Assembly (NCBI GenBank): GCA_014155875.1
Contig: JACEFZ010004191.1
Coordinates: forward strand, 116,001-180,000
Direction of reading: 5' to 3'
DNA from: Cepaea nemoralis
Lineage: Eukaryota; Mollusca; Gastropoda; Stylommatophora; Helicidae
DNA: 64,000 nucleotides
The position numbers and the translations under genes were made by a program. Positions within the stretch are counted from its first letter, which is position 1; every line of letters begins with the position of its first letter. Positions 40,945 through 51,758 of the stretch are shown here, in pieces. The notes beneath the pieces were generated by a model that did no database searches, was not told the DNA's origin, and worked only from the letters and a program-made list of their open reading frames with translations.

Positions 40945-43095
40945 AATGGCGAACTCTCTCCTCCTCTCTTCTCCTCCCTCCTCCTCCCTCTACCTCCTCC
41001 CTCCACCCTCCTCCTCCCTCTCATCCCTCTCCCTCCTCCTCCCTCCTCCTTCTCCCTCTTCCTTCTCCCTCTTCCTCTCCCCTCCTCCTCCATCCTCCTC
41101 CCTCCTACTCCCTCCGCCTCCTCCCCCCTCCTCCCTCATCTTCCCTCCTCCTCCCTCTCCCTCCTCATCCCTCCTCCTCATCCTGCCTCACTCCTCCTCC
41201 TCCTGCCTCCTTCTCCCTCATCATGCCTTCCTCCTCCTTCTCCCTTCTTCTCTCCTCTTCCTCCTACCTCCTCCCTCCTCCTCCCTCTACCTCCTCCTCC
41301 TCCCTCCCTCCTCCCTTCTCCTCCTCTTCCTCCTCCCTTTCCTTCCTCCTCCTCCTCCCTCTACCTCCTCCTCCCCCTACCTCTTTCCTCCTCCCTCCTC
41401 CTCCTCTTCCACCTCCCTTTCCTTCCTCCCCTCCTCATTCTCCCTCTTTCCTCTCCCTCCTTCCTCCTCCTCCTTCCTTCTTCTCCCTCTGCCTCCTCCC
41501 TCCTCCTCTCCCCTCCTCCTCCCTCCTCCTCCTTCTCCTCCTCCCTCCTTCTCCCTTCTTCTCCTCCTCTCCCCTCCTCCTCCTCCTACCCTCTTCCCCT
41601 CCTCCCTCTCCCTCCTCCATCCTCCTCCTCCCTCTTCCTCCTCCTTCCTCTTCCTCCTCCTTCCTCTTCCTCCCTCTCCCTCCTCCATCCTCCTCCTCCC
41701 TCTTCCTCCTCCTTCTTCCTCCTCCTTCCTTCTCCTCCCTCCTCCACCCTCTTCCTCCTCCTCCTACCTCCTCCTCTCTCCTCCTCCCTTTTCCTCCCTC
41801 CTCCTCCTCCCTCTACCTCCTCCCTCCTCCTCTCCACTCTTCCTCCTACCCTCTTCCTCTTCCCCTCCCCCTCCTCCCTATCCCTCCTCCTCCCTTCACA
41901 TTCCTCCTCCTCCCTCTTCCTCCTCCTCCCTCCTCCTCCTCATCCCTCCTTCTCCCTCCTCCTCCTTCTTCCTCCCTCCTCCTCCTCCCTCCTCCCCCTC
42001 CTCCTTCCTCCTCCTCCCTCTCCTCCTCCTCACTCCTCCTCCTCCCTCCTCCTCCTCCCTCTACCTCCTCCCTCCTCCTCCCTTCACATTCCTCCTCCTC
42101 CCTTCACATTCCTCCTCCTCCCTCTTCCTCCTCCTCCCTCCTCCTCATCCCTTCTCCTCCTCCCTCCTCCTCCTCCCTCTACCTCCTCCTCCCTTCACAT
42201 TCCTCCTCCTCCCTCTTCCTCCTCCTCCCTCCTCCTCCTCATCCCTCCTTCTCCCTCCTCCTCCTTCTTCCTCCCTCCTCCTCCTCCTCCCTCCTCCCCC
42301 TCCTCCTTCCTCTCCTCCTCCACACTCCTCCTCCTCCCTCCTCCTCCTCCCTCTACCTCCTCCCTCCTCCTCCCTTCACATTCCTCCTCCTCCCTCTTCC
42401 TCCTCCTCCTCCTCCCTCCTCCTCATCCCTTCTCCTCCCTCCTCCTCCTCTCTCCTCCTCTCTCCTCCTCCCTCCTCCTCCTCCCTCCTCCTCATCACTC
42501 CTCCCTCCTCCTCCTTCTTCCTCCTCCCTCCTCCTCCCCCTCCTCCTTCCTCTCCGCCTCCTCCCTCCTCCTCCTCCTCCTCCTCTCCTCCTCCTCCCTC
42601 TACCTCCTCCCTCCTCCTCCCTTCACATTCCTCCTCCTCCCTCTTCCTCCTCCTCCCTCCTCCTCCTCTCTCCGCCTCCCTCCTCCTCCTCCCTCTACCT
42701 CCTCCCTCCTCCTCCCTTCACATTCCTCCTCCTCCCTCCTCCTCCTCCCCTCCTCCTCTTCCCTCCTCCTCCTCCCCCTCCTTCTCCTCCTCCCTCTTCC
42801 TTCTCCCTCCGCCTCCTCCCTCCTCCTACTCTCTCCTCCTCCTCCCTTCTCCTCCCTCTCCCTCCTCCTCCCTCTCCTCCTCCTGCTCCCTTCTCCTCCT
42901 GCGTTCTCCTCCTCCCTCCTTCTCCCTCCTCCTCCCTCTTCCTCCTCCCTCCTCCTCGCCTCCTCCTCCACCCTACTCCTCCCTCCTCCTAATCCCTCCT
43001 CCTCCCTCCTATTCCTCCCTACTCCTCCTGTCTCCTCCCTCCTCCTCCCTCCTCTTCCCTCCTCCACCTCCCTCTTCCTCCTCCCTCCTACATTT
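40945..43095. repeat. 2.15-kb polypyrimidine (CCT/TCC) satellite
   Basis: The plus strand is almost pure C and T (CTCCTCCTCCCTC motifs) with rare A or G. Higher-order units contain CTCCCTTCACATTCCTCC at about 41891, 42079, 42101, 42190, 42372, 42618 and 42714. Long Ser/Pro/Leu and Glu/Gly/Arg frames are artefacts. Confidence 0.97.
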
Positions 43096-43214
43096 ACCCA
43101 AGACAGACAGACAGTCAGACAGATAGTCGGGAACGGGATCTTATATGACTACTTATATAATTTAAATGAGATGCTCTCCACCATGGGCTGGGCCGGGTCA
43201 GACAGACAGACAGA

Positions 43215-43300
<86 letters not shown>

Positions 43301-43488
43301 GTCGGGAACGGGAACTTATATGACTACTTATATGAATTAAATGAGATGCTCCCCACCAGGTGTTGGGCGATGCCAGGCCGGGTCAGACAGACAGACAGAT
43401 AGATAGTCGGAACGGGAACTTATATGACTACTTATATGAATTAAATGAGATGCTCCCCATCAGGGTCTAGGCGAAGACGGGCCGGGTC

Positions 43489-43521
<33 letters not shown>

Positions 43522-43619
43522 GTCGGTAACGGGAACGGGAACTTATATGACTACTTATATGAATTAAATGAGATGCTCCCCAAAAAGGACTGGGCGAAGC
43601 CGGGCCGGGTCAGCTAGTA
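43096..43619 (+). repeat. Four tandem end-units with (CAGA)n expansions
   Basis: Each unit has (CAGA)n/(GATA)n, then CGGGAACG, CTTATATGACTACTTATATG, AATTAAATGAGATGCTC and ends GCCGGGTCAG. Units begin near 43100, 43200, 43384 and 43490; the second has the longest CAGA run. Only the last is followed by CTAGT. Confidence 0.9.
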
Positions 43620-43639
43620 TATATATATATATATATATA

Positions 43640-44215
43640 TATACCCGGACTTCACACAAAACTAAACTCTCTCTCCCCCATCCACCCTGGGGGTCTGCAC
43701 TCAGCCTCACCATTATTTCTCATGGCTGGTTGTTTTTCTCGTAGCCCGGCTACAAGTCACTCACCTCAATGTCAATGACCCAGGCATATGTCAGTAGGAT
43801 TGGGTAATAATAAGAAAGAGACCAGAAAGGAACTGCAAGTGATTTCAAAGCATAGGAGAGCGTGCCATATGTCTACCGAGATGCATAGCTGCAGTGGATG
43901 GAACAAAAGACTAGAGTATGAATTAGGTGCATTGTTATGCAAGGACAACTCACTGTTACATGATATTCAGCTCTCAGTGTGGGCACTTTGGTTGTCAGCA
44001 TGTTCCAAGACGCGGACAAGGTTGAGTGTTGCTGATAGACCGCAGGTTCATAAAAAATTCGGATGACCCTGAGAGTCCCTGGCAGGCTGATTAGAACTTC
44101 ATGGGACAGAAGATACTGGTCGACACTAAATTCTGAGGAAAGACAAATTCACAGTGAACATATGAGACATGTTTAATTCAACTTTGAAAATAAAATAACA
44201 GTTGATTTGAGTTGA
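43640..44215. other. Unassigned
   Basis: No gene could be supported; the 92-codon frame at 43788 has no recognisable domain. Confidence 0.3.
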
Positions 44216-45432
44216 GACAAGAACCGACATCATTGCACTTAGGGCATTCCCATAAGCGCTGTCACCATCTTCAACAGCCAACGTATAGTTCCAATACTAA
44301 TGGTGCCCGTTAGAATCTGATTATATGTCCGTCTTGCTATACATTTGACTGTCTACCAGATCTTCTGACCACCTCCTGCTATCGCATTCTCTTTAGAACA
44401 TGATAGTCTAACTGTTCTTCTGCATTGTTCACGCCCACGCAGAGGACCTTCACCACACCTACCTTATAATTGCATTAAATCATCCCTAAATGATGCTTCA
44501 CCAGCCAGTCCGTCTGCTTCTTCATTTCCAACCACTCTAAAGTATCCTGGATAAAAGATCCAGCGAATGCTCACAAACCGCGACACCTGAATTAATCACT
44601 GAATGTCTACTTCAGTAGTGCCTGCTTGCCACCCCCAACACTCACATCCTAATGTATTTATAACTCTACACTCTGACCCACTCCTTGCCCCTGCCAATCT
44701 TCTCAATTGGGCAAACTTCCCTGATGGTAGCTTCTGCCTGAGCCATCCATGATTTCCTCTTAACAGCATGTGACCCTTGAATGCATCTGGGGAATCGTGC
44801 AGGAGATGCTCCTTGTCCGCAGCCACCTTGAAGTATGACCTTGCCTGCAACACCTTTAGTCTGTCTGCAATGGTCGGTAGCACCAGGATGAATCACATAC
44901 GCACTATTGGGTTGTACCTTCTACATCCCAGAATCACCCTCATGTCTTTATTCTTTATGCGCCCTAGTTTCATTAGTGGACTCTTTAAGACAGCGAACAT
45001 TCCTAGTCCATACTCTACCACTGAAATGATCAAGTGCTGAAAAGGTGTGAATATCATATTCTGCTCCATGTCCCTTGCCACCATACACTTCGGTGCATTG
45101 AGTCCATTCTGACACTTTGTAACCACCACTTCAACATGATCATTAAAGGGCAGGCTTCTATAAAATGTGATTCCCATGTGCTTCAGTCTGCTTTCTCTAT
45201 TCACATTCCTACTATTAAGTGTGAGGCTAGGGGGTGGGTGTGGGGGTGGGGGTTGGGAGGGTCCAGAGAGCACAGCAAGACAAATTCCTTTTCTGGGTTA
45301 ACGACAGCTTTAATCTCCGTACACCAATCCATCACTTTGTCCAGTGTCGGCTGCAGCTCCTGAGCTGTTTGATTTCCGACCCTCTCCTGTCTGTATGTGA
45401 AAACATCACCTGCAAATGTTAGTATCCTTCCA
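44216..45432 (-). pseudogene. LINE-B copy, RT thumb to 3' end
   Basis: Minus-strand frames match LINE-B at 47542-49070: VNRESRLKHMGITFYRSLPF, HLIISVVEYGLGMFAVLKSP and MRVILGCRRYNPIVRM in one frame, then LPTIADRLKVLQARSYFKVA in another. The 3' end (44216-44290) matches 47535-47600. Many frame errors are present and most of the RNase H region is scrambled or absent. It is an older, 5'-truncated copy. Confidence 0.85.
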
Positions 45433-46004
45433 GAGCATCAGTAAACAATAATATTACTGAATTAACAATTGAGTGTATAATTTACATTCATTTCATGTTT
45501 CAGTTTCTTTTGCTTTTTATTCTGAATATTCCGAGCCCTGCGTAACACTTTTTGTCATCTCAAAGACGGTTTTCACTTGTTGTTATTTTGTGTGATCTAT
45601 CCAACAGGTCTAATGTTTCTAATGTTATCTGTCCTTCTCTCTTTGTCTCGTACACTGAATGTGCAAAGTAAACATTCGGTGCTTCTATGTCGAGCTGCGA
45701 CACTATCCAAATTTGATGATTTTATAACTATCAGTGGCTGGTTTCTAGCTGTGATTGTCTATTTGATCTTCACTGCGTGGTGATAGTGTTTACTCACTTA
45801 ATGTTTTAAAATGCAATTGTCAATGTGCTTTAATTGGGTGTTGCCATTACCGATTTAGGGACTAGTAATCATGTATAAATAGACTGGTGAGCACCATACA
45901 CACTGAAACTAGGCAAAAGGCGATGTAAAACACACAACGAAAGTCATGACGTAAGACATATACCGGCACAATAACTGACACATTCAAAGAGCACACGTTA
46001 GTTA
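45433..46004. other. Unassigned
   Basis: A 68-codon frame at 45577-45783 has two hydrophobic runs but no other support. Confidence 0.25.
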
Positions 46005-46260
46005 GCTGCATATCCTTTACAGGACGTAGCGGTCAACCCCAGCATATTTTGGCTGTTTGTGATTCCTGAGCAAGTATACGTTCAGTAGTTTGCCATTGCT
46101 TTCAGATTGGCACTCATACCATTGTATGGAAATACCAGCGCAGAACGGCCTGCTTCCAAATCGCCCGCAGCTGGTTTTTGAATGCGGTATGCGGGATTAC
46201 GAGTACCGGTTGCATTCGCAACCACTTCGCCAGATAGACGGCCTTAGTGCACATGTAATA
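46005..46260. repeat. Dispersed repeat family A, copy 4
   Basis: The best-preserved copy: GTTAGCTGCATATCCTTTAC, TTCAGTAGTTTGCCATTGCT, GCTTCCAAATCGCCCGCAGC and GAATGCGGTATGCGGGATTA in order. Confidence 0.7.
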
Positions 46261-46668
46261 CTCTTTAAACTAAGCGAAATGTAAGGTCTTTCTGAAAAAT
46301 GTAACTCTTTGATAGCTTATTATACAACTTAGGTTGTGTACTATTCTTAACGTGTGCCCCATCCAGTTGTTGCATTAAAACACTGTCGCAGTATTTATTT
46401 TAACCTATTAGATGATGCTATCATTGTAATACCTTTTAAAATTAAACCGTTATTACGTTAAACTTACACTTCTTGAATAACTATAAATTGATGGGTCACC
46501 ACTAGTTCTGGAATTATCACTAATTTTTTGTACTACAGTTAACTCCTGTATTACAATTAATTACCTAACCGCAATTTCTTGTCTTACCACTAATTCCTGT
46601 ATTACCATGAATTTTTGTATTAGGACTTCTAAACTGTTTCAAACATTAGTACTATTGACAACTCATGC
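46261..46668. other. Unassigned AT-rich sequence
   Basis: No gene was seen. A loose repeat of TTACCACTAATTCCTGTATT is visible at 46490-46620. Confidence 0.35.
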
Positions 46669-46930
46669 ATTTGAATAACGAAGACACAAACAATAGATTG
46701 CACGATTTATTGCCTGGCATATTTCGCTGCATCTCGTCAGGTACATACTGAAGAAATCACACAACTTACGCGAATTAACTAGATAAATCCTTCAAGTTGA
46801 AATATACACATATTCGCACAGTAATGTCAATTATCTACCACGGTAATTTTAAACTGAATAACATGTCTTTCTGCTTGCACAATTCTGGCTTGCATTGATT
46901 GATCATAATTGCTTCTGCAAATTTTAAAAT
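46669..46930. repeat. Dispersed repeat family C, copy 2
   Basis: Collinear with 1885-2150 from ATTTGAATAACGAAGACACA onward. Confidence 0.75.
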
Positions 46931-47261
46931 GTTAAATTGTAAAATTAAATTGTTTTAAAATTTTAAACTCACTCCACACTGTCAATGTCTGCCACTCACT
47001 TACCTGATAGCCGTGTTAGCCTGGACAAGAACTTTGGCAACCGCAGCATATCCGGCCTGCCCCTGGGAAACTCGTCCCTAACATCAAGTTTCTGAAGTGT
47101 GTTTCCACAATTTCTGCAGACAGCGGCCAGTAGTTCTTTAACTAGGAAGAGAATATATAGTTGGTTTCCCTTAAAGAGTCGTATTTATTCATTTTGCATT
47201 AAGTTATCAAGTTTTGTTTAGCAAAATCAAAGCTTCTTACTGAACGCCCTTTAACTTTTCA
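46931..47261. other. Unassigned
   Basis: No gene or known repeat was seen. Confidence 0.3.
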
Positions 47262-47511
47262 TCATCATAATTATCATCACCACGTGCCATGCTCCTAAGC
47301 ATGCGTTAATGGATGGCCATCTCACACAGTCACCATAATTCCAATTCCAATTCCAATTTTTAGTACGAGGACATCATCATTTATTTCTTCCAGGACATTA
47401 TCATTTATTTCTTCCAAGACATCATCATTTATTTCTTCCAAGACATCATCATTTATTTCTTCCAGGAAAACAAAATACAATGCGCACTAGTGTGGGTTAA
47501 TACTAAGACTG
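47262..47511. repeat. RTE-like tail (minus) and a 23-24-bp tandem array
   Basis: 47262-47330 on the minus strand resembles the GDCVR...HA..HGT end of the RTE-like family with its ATG-type tail. At 47368-47465 CATCATTTATTTCTTCCA(A/G)GA repeats about four times. Confidence 0.6.
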
Positions 47512-50500
47512 CTTGATTGATTGATTGATTGATTGATTGATCTAGGAACCGACATCACAGCATTCGGGACATTCCCATAAGCGCTGTCTCCATCCTCAGC
47601 AACCAGCGAAGAGTTCCAACACCAATAGTTCCAGTAGCAATCTGATTATATGTCCGTCTCGCCTTTCCTCTGAGCGTCGAGCGTCGGTCAGATCCTCTCG
47701 TCACTCCTCGCTGCCTCATTCTAACCAGACTATGGTAATCCATTTGCTCCTCCGAGGTGTGCACGTGCTCCCACAAGGCCGCAACCACATCTGCTCTGTC
47801 ATGCATCAATACTCCACCAAGTTCTGCCGAGCCAGCCAATCTGTCCGCCTGTTCATTCCCCCGCACACCGGCATGACCCGGAGAAAAGATCCAGGTGATG
47901 CTTGCTACCTGTGACCTCCGCAGCGAAGCAAGCCACTCCGCACGAAGCTTGCCTGTTCTCACCCTTCTCAGCATGCTTTCTGAGTCAGTTACAATCACAA
48001 TATGTGTATGTATCGTGTTTTCTATCCAGCGGAAAGCTGCACTGACCGCCTCCACCTCCATTCTTAAGCTAGATGTAGTGTCATCATACGCCAGGCTCTC
48101 CTGCACCAAACGCCGACCATTAGTTTTTGCCAAGAACCCCCAAGCACTTCTCCTACCTCTCAACACCGACCCATCTGTGTAGATAATCACATCACCCGGG
48201 CGAGAATTTTCCTGAATTAGTTGCTGAATTTCCACTTCCGTAGCCCCTGCTGGCCACTCCCTGCACTCCCGGCTCAATGTGATTATAACTCTGCACAAGT
48301 CTGACTGCACGGCTGGCACTCTGACCCACTCCTCTCCTCGCCTAATGTTCTCCAAGGGGCACACCTGTCTGATCGTATCCTCCGCCTGAGCCATCCATGA
48401 TTTCCCTCTTATCAGTCTCTGACCCTTAACTACGTCCAGCGCCTCATGCAACGGGTGATCTGTGTCTGCAGCTACTCTGAGGTATGCTTTCGCTTGCATC
48501 ACCTTGTGCCTACCAGCAACAGTAGGCAGACCAAGGATGTAACGCATACACACTACTGGAGTGTCTCTGGTGCATCCCAGAATGACCCGCATAGCTTCAT
48601 TCTGTATGCGCTCTAATTTCACCAGCTGACTCTTTGAGACAGTGAGCAGTCCTAGTCCATAATCAATCACTGAGAGGATCAAGTGCTGGTATAGTGTGAA
48701 GAGCATTCTCTGCTCTGTGTCCATTGCAGCCATAATTTTAAGTGCATTGAGTCCCTTTTGAGATCTTGTCACAACCGTCTCTACATGGTCCTTGAAGGAC
48801 AGACTCCTGTCAAATGTGATTCCCAGATACTTCAGTTTGTTCTCTCTGTTGACGCTTCTACCATCTATCGTGAGGCTTGGGGCATCATCTCTCACAATCC
48901 TGTTGTCCAGAGAGCACCACAACACAGCCGCCTTTTCCGGGTTGATGACAGCACTCATTTCAGTACACCAATCAATCACTTTGTCTACTGTCACCTGTAG
49001 CTCCTGGGCTGTTTAATCCCTATTTCTCCCCTGCCTGTATGCAAGAATATCATCTGCAAATGTTAGAATCCTTCCAACCCCTGGTGCTTCTAGGTTTGCA
49101 ATCTTGCTCGTATACACATTAAAGAGCACCGGTGAGATTGCAGATCCCTGTGGCAGTCCCGGGGTTAACATATGTGGCTCTGAGGTCCATGCGCCCAGAC
49201 GGAGAGCAACCTGACGAGAATGCAGGACGGCCGCTATCCAGTTCACTAACCAGGGATTGACCCCCTTCTCCATAAGTGCGGTCATCAAAATATCATAGCG
49301 AACTCTATTGTACGCATCCTCGAGATCAAGCGCTGCCGCCATCGTTTCCTGTCTACTCTGGAACCCCTCATAAACGTCAAAGGCAAAGGTGGCCGCATTC
49401 GACCAGGTATCCTTTCCTGGCTGTAGCTCCCCAGGCCTCTTGGAAGAAGCTTCCCCCTTTCCAAAAAATCCTGCAGCTTAACAGCGACTATCTTCTCTAA
49501 AACCTTCCCAAATGTATTTTGAAGGGTGATGATTCTAAAGCCGCCCAGCTTTGAATGATCCTTGTATGGTTTTGGGAGAGGGATGAGATAGCTATGCAGC
49601 CAATCCTGCGGTACTGACGCTGTCCTAATGCTCTGATTAAAGCAGCCAGCCATCTCCTTCAGGTCCACATCGCTCAAAGCCTTCATGTGGCCATACCTGA
49701 CACCATCAGGCCCTGGTGCCGTGTCTTTTGCCTTTTGCAAAATATGTTTAACATCTTCAAACAGTATGATGTCTTCGTAAGGCATATTCTCTATTGAGCC
49801 AGATAATTCCACTCTAACTGCATCCCTGGTATCCGCATCACTGTGATTGGTCTGCTCTAAAAATCTCTGGAGAAACGCCTCCCCTTTCTCCTTGTCTGTT
49901 GTCACGCGTACACCATCCTCTCTATAAATTGTTCCCACTGTCATAGGCCGATCTTTTCTTTGCACTTGTCTGTACAGTTTCCAGAATTTATGCAGTGTTT
50001 TATCACCTCCAACCTCCTTCATAAAACATTCCCATTTTACTTTCTTGGCCTCTGCAGCACATCGCTTGAAAGCCTCCACCTTGTCTTTCTTGTCATTTTC
50101 CGCTATGTCCACTTCCTCTCGTGAACTTAGGGGTGTCTGTCGCAATTTCCATAGCTGCTTCACTGCAGCTCTCTTTGCTTTCCACGCATTGTCTACTTCT
50201 GGGGTCCACCATGGGGGTTGCAAAAAGGGAGTTTTAACAGTCCTGTTGCATGCCCCATGTCTGAGGCGTCCAAGAAGGCTGTCGCTCCGCTCATACCGGA
50301 AGGTCTTGCGCGCTCTCCCAGCCTTAACTTTCCTGGATTTAGAGATCAGGACTGAGCATGGCATCTGATCACTACCATGGTCATTCAAAACAGTCCACTT
50401 TACATCAAGGACTGATGACTGGGAGACAAGTGCCAAATCAATAGCAGTATCTGCATCGCCAGGCCTCATTGCCATTCTAGTCGGCCTACCATCATTTATG

Positions 50501-50596
50501 CAGACCACATCGGAGTCCACCATGGCATCCGCAAGTGCTACTAAGACTGCTGAAAGTATCAAACTCTATTATCCCAGCATACCAAGAAAGTGTAGT
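47512..50596 (-). mobile_element. LINE-B, non-LTR element with RNase H, interrupted by gypsy
   Basis: On the minus strand the order is endonuclease C-terminal part, RT, RNase H, 3' UTR and a (TCAA)n tail (TTGATTGA run at 47516-47541 on plus). The 5' side stops at 50596 where the gypsy LTR begins. Older relatives lie at 44216-45432 and 37286-37445. Domain set suggests the I/Jockey-group LINEs; exact clade not decided. Confidence 0.85.
47555..50562 (-). pseudogene. LINE-B endonuclease-RT-RNase H
   Basis: From 50530 down: VDSDVVCINDGRPTRM (endonuclease end), then RT motifs TAPGPDGVRYGHMKAL, FRIITLQNTFGKVLEKI, a frame break near 49440-49455, ALDLEDAYNRVRYDI, GLPQGSAISPVLFNVY and LTFADDILAY. An in-frame TAA at 49013-49015 follows; the same frame continues to 47555. 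RNase H shows VIIYTDGSV, RMEVEAVSAAF, IVTDSESML and PGHAGVRGNEQADRL, so all acidic residues and the His are present. One shift, one nonsense codon and the missing 5' endonuclease make it inactive. Confidence 0.88.
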
Positions 50597-51095
50597 TGTC
50601 ACCGACTCACTTACACATAGAATAGAGGGCTGCAACTCCAGCCCAAGGGAAACCATTGAGTCGTGCAGGACCCGAGCAATCTAGAACCTTCTCGAAAGAG
50701 ATGGTCACTAAGTCCATGATTCCGTGGACACTGATGTGGCCCGCCTAATGCGGGGTCCACGAGGAACTCGGACAGAGTTACCGCCCGTGCCGAGTTAGGA
50801 CACGCGGAGACAGTCAGAGGACAAACGGACTGGAGAGAGACAACAGGGCCTGCCTGAGAGGGACTCATAGATATTCGTAGATATACTTAGGCTAGATAGT
50901 GTGCTAGATTGTTGTATGACAACTATATGTTTGATGATTAACGATCTGTGATATGTATGATAAGAAAGCGCGGGTCTGTTTACCCACTGCGCCAACTGTA
51001 CACTGTATGTAATAAATATTCTATATCCTAGCGAACAGTGTATTGTTGCCTGTATGAACCCGAACCATTATTTAGATAAGAGTAAGACCATGACA
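50597..51095 (+). repeat. 5' LTR of gypsy copy 1
   Basis: 499 bp, TGTCACCGACTC...GACCATGACA. The start is fixed by comparison with 57320. The end is set at the TG..CA rule, 7 bp before a primer-binding-like site, and is less certain. It holds AATAAA at 51011-51016. It interrupts LINE-B. Confidence 0.85.
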
Positions 51096-51758
51096 GGCTT
51101 TATGGGGGCTAGTTTTCCGGTTTTGGCATAGAATGTTTTCTTAAAAACCTGTTAAATGCCATGTAAAATTAATTATTTCAGCATATCACATTGATTTTTG
51201 GTAAAACATTGATTTTTGATAACACATTGATTTGTTTAAATCAAGGAAATTATTAACTAGTAGCTATCTAGCAATTAAATAGAAGTAATCTGAGTCCCTC
51301 GGCAATGTCTCACCATTGCCTTCACAGTGCCTCTTTATTTGGATTCTGTAAACTATTATTTTTTTTGACATGTTACTATTTTGACATTTTTTTTTGTAAC
51401 ATTGACTAGTGTTTTCTCGCTCCACGAGCAAATTGTTCCGCAACAAGTGCCACGTCCAACCGATGAAACCTTTCCAACAGTGACGAGAGTACAAGACAAC
51501 ATCGAAGAATTCTTCAATCAAAAGCTAAGTTCCACCTCATACTCATTGTACGTCTAAGCTGTACTTCTCATGTTTCATCAATGTATTATTTTGCATCATA
51601 TTGCTTTCTTTGCATATCCATAACCTTGTCACCAACATAACCTTGCATTTTGATTCATACATTAGTAATTAGAGGAGTTAACCAAATTTTCGACCACACA
51701 ACATATTTTTTTCTAAGGGATTTAACTCTATAAACTTAACAAGCAAGTAAAACACAAA
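51096..51758 (+). promoter_or_regulatory. Leader with primer-binding-like site
   Basis: TGGGGGCT at 51103-51110 matches the start of the tRNA-Pro primer-binding site; copy 2 has the longer match TGGGGGCTCGT (57826-57836). The rest of the 660-bp leader is non-coding and AT-rich. Confidence 0.5.

Larger units (their letters stand above)
40425..43619 (+). mobile_element. Possible Helitron-like element with expanded satellites
   Basis: It starts near a (TA)n/(TATG)n stretch followed by GTTCGCGAACGGCCCATCCG and ATTGAGATGAAATTTTCTAC, and ends GCCGGGCCGGGTCAGCTAG before T. A CTAG end after a GC-rich inverted stretch and insertion next to T fit Helitrons; families with this kind of 5' and 3' end are widespread in invertebrates. 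No Rep/helicase is present, and no clear 5' TC end was fixed. A minus-strand RTE-like tail at 40749-40860 and a 2.2-kb satellite lie inside. Confidence 0.35.

Noticed and set aside
40935..43126. 685- and 726-codon Ser/Pro/Leu-rich ORFs
   Set aside because: They come from the polypyrimidine satellite, which lacks stop codons in plus frames because it has almost no A or G.
47512..47541. Telomere-like repeat (TTGATTGA)n
   Set aside because: It is short and placed exactly at the 3' end of LINE-B, so it is the element's tail.
50611..50995. Minus-strand ORFs repeated at 57334-57718
   Set aside because: They lie wholly within the LTR and repeat only because the LTR does.
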